Shown here one piece after another: positions 4,678 through 7,383 of a stretch of 7,383 nt of DNA. The position numbers and the translations under genes were made by a program. The stretch comes from Lachnospiraceae bacterium UBA6987 (GTDB lineage: Bacteria; Bacillota; Clostridia; Lachnospirales; Lachnospiraceae), in contig DJYD01000015.1 of the NCBI GenBank assembly GCA_002449955.1, positions 1-7,383 on the forward strand, given 5' to 3'. Positions within the stretch are counted from its first letter, which is position 1; every line of letters starts with the position of its first letter. Under the pieces are notes generated by a model, which was not told where the DNA came from, ran no database searches, and saw only the letters and a list, made by a program, of their open reading frames with translations.

Positions 4678-5754
4678 ATGAAAAAGAGCTTTCTGGTAAT
4701 TCCCGCATGTATTGCGGCTTTCCTCCTGCTTGCCGGGTGCGCGGCAGGTGGGACGGGAGCGGGGAGCACTCCGCAGAACGCAGCGCAAAGCAGCGCGGAA
4801 GCAGGGACCGCCCAGGCTGCAGTACCGACAGTGCCGCAAGAGTATCCCTCGGGGAGCGCGTCCTCAGAAGAAGCACCGTCATCCGAGGCGCCGGTCGTCT
4901 ATTTCACCTCCGATATTTCCGCAGAGGGCCTGGTAAAGATCTATGAGGCTCTTAATTGGACGTCGGAAGGAAAGACCGCTGTCAAGATCTCGACCGGCGA
5001 GCCGCCTGCGAGCAACTATCTCAGGCCCGAACTGATCGGCGATCTGGTCAAAAAGGTGAACGGCACCATCGTGGAATGCAATACGGCCTACGGCGGATCG
5101 CGTTCGAGCTCCGCCATGCACAGGCAGGTCGCGGAGGACCACGGTTTCACAAAGATAGCAGACTTCGATCTGATGGACGAGGAAGGCGAAACGGAGTGGC
5201 CCGTGACCGGCGGGACAAGGCTTGACAAGATCATCGTCGGCAGCCACGCAGAGAATTACAGCGACTGGGTGATCCTCTCCCATTTCAAGGGCCATGCGAT
5301 GGCCGGCTTCGGCGGTGCGATCAAGAACGTCGGCATCGGCATCTCCTCTGCGAGCGGGAAGGTCTACGTCCATACGGCCGGTACGAAGACTAAAGGCAGC
5401 ATCTGGTACAGTGACCAGGATGCCTGGCTGGAAGCGCTCGCGGAGATGGTAAAAGGCTTCAGCAGCCACGTCGGCGCGGAGCACGTCGTCTACATTAACG
5501 TGATGAACCGCCTCTCCGTGGACTGCGACTGCGACGGGCACCCCGCGGAACCGGATATCCATGATATCGGCATACTCGCAGGCACGGATCCGGTAGCCAT
5601 TGATCAGGCCTGCGTGGACCTCATCTATCAGGCCGAAGGAAATGCGTCCCTGGTAAAGCGCATGGAATCGCTTCACAGCGTCCATACTCTGGAGCATGCG
5701 GAGGCGATCGGCCTCGGCAGCCGGACTTACAAGCTGGTAAGCATCGATGACTGA
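4678..5754 (+). CDS. DUF362-domain lipoprotein
   Basis: A 358-residue exported protein. The signal MKKSFLVIPACIAAFLLLAGC ends in lipobox LAGC with C21 as lipidation site; residues ~22-72 are an Ala/Ser/Glu/Gly-rich linker; the DUF362 domain spans ~73-355. Conserved features: VVYFTSDISAEGLVK, HFKGH (202-206), GGAIKNVGIG (212-221), and near the end D-C-D-C-D-G-H (282-288) followed by DIGILAGTDPVAIDQA (296-311). Many DUF362 proteins carry a ferredoxin-type 4Fe-4S insert; here there is none, only the C-x-C pair plus C134 and C312, so a metal or cofactor site is possible but not shown. The biochemical role of the family is unknown. AAAGGAG lies 9 bases before ATG 4678, reaching across the DUF4405 stop (4670-4672); TTG 4669 is rejected. 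The stop overlaps the permease start by 8 bases. Confidence 0.9.
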   Translation: MKKSFLVIPACIAAFLLLAGCAAGGTGAGSTPQNAAQSSAEAGTAQAAVPTVPQEYPSGSASSEEAPSSEAPVVYFTSDISAEGLVKIYEALNWTSEGKTAVKISTGEPPASNYLRPELIGDLVKKVNGTIVECNTAYGGSRSSSAMHRQVAEDHGFTKIADFDLMDEEGETEWPVTGGTRLDKIIVGSHAENYSDWVILSHFKGHAMAGFGGAIKNVGIGISSASGKVYVHTAGTKTKGSIWYSDQDAWLEALAEMVKGFSSHVGAEHVVYINVMNRLSVDCDCDGHPAEPDIHDIGILAGTDPVAIDQACVDLIYQAEGNASLVKRMESLHSVHTLEHAEAIGLGSRTYKLVSIDD

Positions 5755-6658
5755 GCTCTTTGCCCTCCTCAGAAAAGAGCTCATATATATCTGGTATTAC
5801 TTCGAGGTGCAGTTCCGGCAGATCTTCCTGTACTGGGTCCTCGGCATGCTGATCGGGTCTTTCATTTCCGTCTTTGCGAAGGACAGGATCCACGCTGTCT
5901 TTGCCGGGATGAAGGATAAAAAATAGGGCCTGCTCGGCATTGTTCCGGCCTGTCTTCTGGGGATCGCTTCGCCGCTCTGCATGTACGGTACCATCCCGAT
6001 TGCGGCCTCCTTCCGCAGGCAGGGCATGCGGGAAGACTGGCTGGCCGCCTTTATGATGGCCTCCATTCTGTTAAACCCGCAGCTGATCATCTACAGCGCG
6101 GCACTAGGCCCTGCAGCCCTTACAGTCCGGATCGTCAGCTGCTTTTTCTGCGGCTGCGCAGCTGGCCTCCTGGTTTTTCTTTTTTACCGAAAGCGGGAGT
6201 TCTTTGACTTCAGTGGTTTTGAAGAAAAAGCCGGCCGCGACACGCACCCGAACCTGCTAATCCGGTACCTGCTGAATGTCTGGCGAAACATAAAGGCAAC
6301 CGGCATCTATTTCCTTTTCGGCATCCTGCTGTCCGCCCTGTTCCAGCGCTATGTGCCGCAGGATCTGATGACAATGCTTTTCGGCGGAAATGAGGCCTGG
6401 GGCGTCCTGATGGCGGCGACGGTCGGCGTTCCGCTCTACGCCTGCGGCGGCGGAACGATCCCGCTCCTTCAGCAGTGGCTCTGGAAAGGCATGAGCATGG
6501 GGAGCGCGGCCACCTTCATGATCACGGGACCGGCCACAAAGATCACGAACCTCGGCGCGCTAAAAATCGCGATGGGCTGGAAACGCTTTGCCTTATACCT
6601 CCTCTTTGTGATGCTGTTCTCATTCCTGAGCGGGTTGGCCGTGAACCTGGTCGTATGA
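5747..6658 (+). pseudogene. ArsP/UPF0718-type permease split by one in-frame TAG
   Basis: From ATG 5747 the frame reads 59 residues (MTELFALLRKELIYIW... KDKK), then TAG at 5924-5926, then continues without any further stop for 243 codons to TGA 6656-6658. Both halves form one plausible 304-codon predicted permease of the DUF318/UPF0718 (PF03773-like) family, which includes ArsP organoarsenical exporters. Membrane segments recur throughout; signature regions are ASPLCMYGTIPIAASF after the stop and PLYACGGGTIPLLQQW plus ATFMITGPATKITNL towards the C-terminus. The first start overlaps the DUF362 stop by 8 bases, so it is coupled to that gene. ATG 5981 in the distal half has no ribosome binding site. 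The gene is broken by a single nonsense change (for example from CAG or TTG), or read through, or contains a sequence error. Transported substrate unknown. Confidence 0.85.
5924..5926 (+). other. In-frame amber codon in the permease
   Basis: The sequence KDKK-TAG-GLLGIVP shows protein-like coding on both sides in the same frame, with no insertion or deletion needed. It falls after the first membrane helix, in a loop before the conserved SPLCMYG segment. Confidence 0.9.
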
Positions 6659-6685
6659 CCTCACAGAATATCGAGAGATGATCAA

Positions 6686-6719
6686 CGCATTCGGAGAAGT
6701 TCCGGATGCGCTGTTTTTT
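6686..6719 (+). terminator. Rho-independent terminator closing the operon
   Basis: A 10-bp stem, CGCATTCGGA (6686-6695) with TCCGGATGCG (6701-6710), includes one G-T wobble, has a 5-base loop (GAAGT), and is followed by CTG and six T (6714-6719). It lies 28 bases after the permease stop and is the first terminator seen after the tetR promoter, which supports one long transcript from ~1200 to ~6719. Confidence 0.9.
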
Positions 6720-6821
6720 AGCCTCTTTTGAAGAAGGAAGCGGCATGAAGGGAGACGCGCCGCCTGCGCAGCACAAAAAAACGGTATCCGCCATGATACT
6801 ATGTCAGAAATAACTGCGTAC
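6720..6821. other. Intergenic stretch without a supported gene
   Basis: Nothing certain is seen here. A 22-codon ORF (6745-6813) follows an AAGGAAG at about 6733-6739 but has no promoter, and its start lies just after a terminator. A short 5-bp inverted repeat (GTATC ... GATAC, near 6784-6798) is too weak to call an operator. Confidence 0.6.
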
Positions 6822-6849
6822 TTGATTCGAAAAACAGACATGGTATAAT
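6822..6849 (+). promoter_or_regulatory. Promoter of the MmcQ/YjbR-like gene
   Basis: TTGATT (6822-6827) and TATAAT (6844-6849) are 16 bases apart, with TGG directly before the -10 box making an extended -10 element. Transcription would start near 6856, leaving a leader of ~110 bases before ATG 6965. I find no known riboswitch fold in that leader, though it contains only short pairings such as CGGT/ACCG. Confidence 0.78.
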
Positions 6850-6903
6850 TTCTATACTGGCGAGGAGCCGGTCCCGAAAAGCCACCGAACGGAGGAACCT
6901 GCT

Positions 6904-6990
6904 GTGAGTTATGACAGATCAGAAGCGCTTTACGGGAATAAGAAAACAAGTGAGGTTTGCGAAAATGAGCAGGAAGCTTACCGTGCGTGA
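6904..6990 (+). CDS. Possible 28-residue upstream ORF overlapping the MmcQ-like gene
   Basis: GTG 6904 lies 8 bases after GGAGG (6891-6895), the best ribosome binding site in this leader, and opens a 28-residue frame (MSYDRSEALYGNKKTSEVCE then NEQEAYRA) that ends at TGA 6988-6990, 26 bases inside the MmcQ-like gene in a different frame. The peptide is hydrophilic and has no family that I recognise. It could be a leader peptide that couples or limits translation of the downstream gene. Alternatively the same GGAGG serves ATG 6911, which is in frame with the MmcQ-like gene. Confidence 0.3.
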   Translation: MSYDRSEALYGNKKTSEVCENEQEAYRA

Positions 6991-7383
6991 AAAGGTATGC
7001 GGATATATAAAAAGAAAATACGGCAGTGAGCCCGAGCATCTTTGGCGGCGCTTTCCGGCTTATGCAGTCTTCCGCCATGAAGATAACCGGAAATGGTATG
7101 GGTTGATTATGGACGTCCCGCGTAAGAATCTGGGCCTTTCCGGTGAAGGCCGCGTCGATATCCTGAATGTGAAGCTGGATGACCTGATGCTTGTTGATAT
7201 GCTGGTACAGCGGGCAGGATATCTTCGAGGGTATCATTTGAACCGCGGGAACTGGATCTCGATCCTGTTGGACGGAACGGTTCCGATGAAAGAGATCCGT
7301 GAAATGCTTGACTTAAGCTACAGGGTAACTGCCTCGGCAAAGAAAAAACAGAAGCTTCGTCCGCCGAAGGAATGGATCGTTCC
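6965..7383 (+). CDS. MmcQ/YjbR-family protein (3' end outside window)
   Basis: A small DNA-binding-like protein of the MmcQ/YjbR family (PF04237-type, CyaY-like fold), cytoplasmic, with unclear role. From ATG 6965 the 139 visible residues contain the family pattern: VREKVCGYIKRKYGSEPEHLW, then FPAYAVFRHEDNRKWYGLIM, D-V-P-R-K-N-L-G-L, DILNVKLDD, and RGYHLNRGNWISILLDGTVP. The frame is open to the window end, so length and stop are not seen. ATG 6965 is preceded 9 bases upstream by GTGAGG; the frame is also open to ATG 6911, which would add 18 basic residues (MTDQKRFTGIRKQVRFAK) not usual for the family, so the shorter start is preferred. It has its own promoter and is separate from the redox operon. 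Confidence 0.85.
   Translation, partial: MSRKLTVREKVCGYIKRKYGSEPEHLWRRFPAYAVFRHEDNRKWYGLIMDVPRKNLGLSGEGRVDILNVKLDDLMLVDMLVQRAGYLRGYHLNRGNWISILLDGTVPMKEIREMLDLSYRVTASAKKKQKLRPPKEWIV

Noticed and set aside
4879..5784. A 301-residue open frame on the minus strand
   Set aside because: It is antisense to the well-supported DUF362 gene, has no family motifs, and arises from codon bias in the opposite strand.
5924..5926. Pyrrolysine or other programmed recoding at TAG
   Set aside because: No downstream recoding element is recognised and the family is not known to use such a residue; nonsense mutation or sequence error is simpler.
6745..6813. A 22-codon ORF with AAGGAAG upstream
   Set aside because: No promoter between the terminator and the ORF, and the peptide has no recognisable feature.
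6856..6903. Possible riboswitch in the leader of the MmcQ-like gene
   Set aside because: The GC-rich leader suggested one, but I could not match any known riboswitch consensus or build a convincing fold with a terminator or sequestered start.
1..7383. CRISPR array, tRNA or rRNA genes, insertion sequence, phage genes
   Set aside because: No direct-repeat array, no tRNA cloverleaf, no transposase or integrase motifs and no terminal inverted repeats were seen on either strand.

Overview
The window looks like a chromosomal stretch from a Gram-positive, Clostridia-type (probably Lachnospiraceae-like) bacterium. Reasons: strong AGGAGG-type ribosome binding sites, consensus vegetative promoters, two lipoproteins with lipoboxes, U-tailed terminators and a gene set common in gut Clostridia. 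This assignment is an inference; no rRNA or marker gene is present. All genes are on the + strand.

Layout. (1) 1-555 is the 3' part of an aldo/keto reductase. (2) 552-1066 is a gene graveyard: the beginning of a sugar O-acetyltransferase-like gene, an unrecognised stretch, the C-terminus of a GNAT acetyltransferase, and the first ~20 codons of a YjdF/DUF2992-like gene, all broken by stops or frameshifts. It ends at a strong intrinsic terminator (1082-1117). (3) A consensus promoter (1164-1192) carries two perfect TGACAC-N-GTGTCA palindromes, one over the -35 side and one at the expected start of transcription, directly before a TetR-family regulator (1241-1864). (4) From there to a terminator at 6686-6719 lies one apparent operon: tetR, an aldo/keto reductase remnant, a cytoplasmic flavodoxin, an ABM-fold monooxygenase-like protein, a carboxymuconolactone-decarboxylase-like protein, a second flavodoxin exported as a lipoprotein, a six-helix DUF4405 membrane protein, a DUF362 lipoprotein, and an ArsP/UPF0718-type permease split by one in-frame TAG. 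(5) A separate promoter (6822-6849) drives a MmcQ/YjbR-like gene that runs off the right end, preceded by a possible 28-residue overlapping upstream ORF.

How the genes may work together (inference). The TetR protein probably represses its own promoter and the whole operon until a ligand, perhaps an electrophilic or aromatic compound such as a quinone, releases it. The cytoplasmic products (flavodoxin, ABM protein, CMD-like protein, formerly an aldo/keto reductase) resemble a small-molecule redox or detoxification set. The later genes (lipoprotein flavodoxin, histidine-containing membrane protein, DUF362 lipoprotein, permease) point to a second, membrane and extracytoplasmic redox set. The two flavodoxins are clear paralogues (about 60% identical by eye over their first ~115 aligned residues), so the operon seems to hold matching flavodoxin modules on both sides of the membrane. 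This pairing is the most interesting feature of the window. The broken aldo/keto reductase and permease suggest the system is partly decaying in this strain, or that sequence errors need to be excluded.
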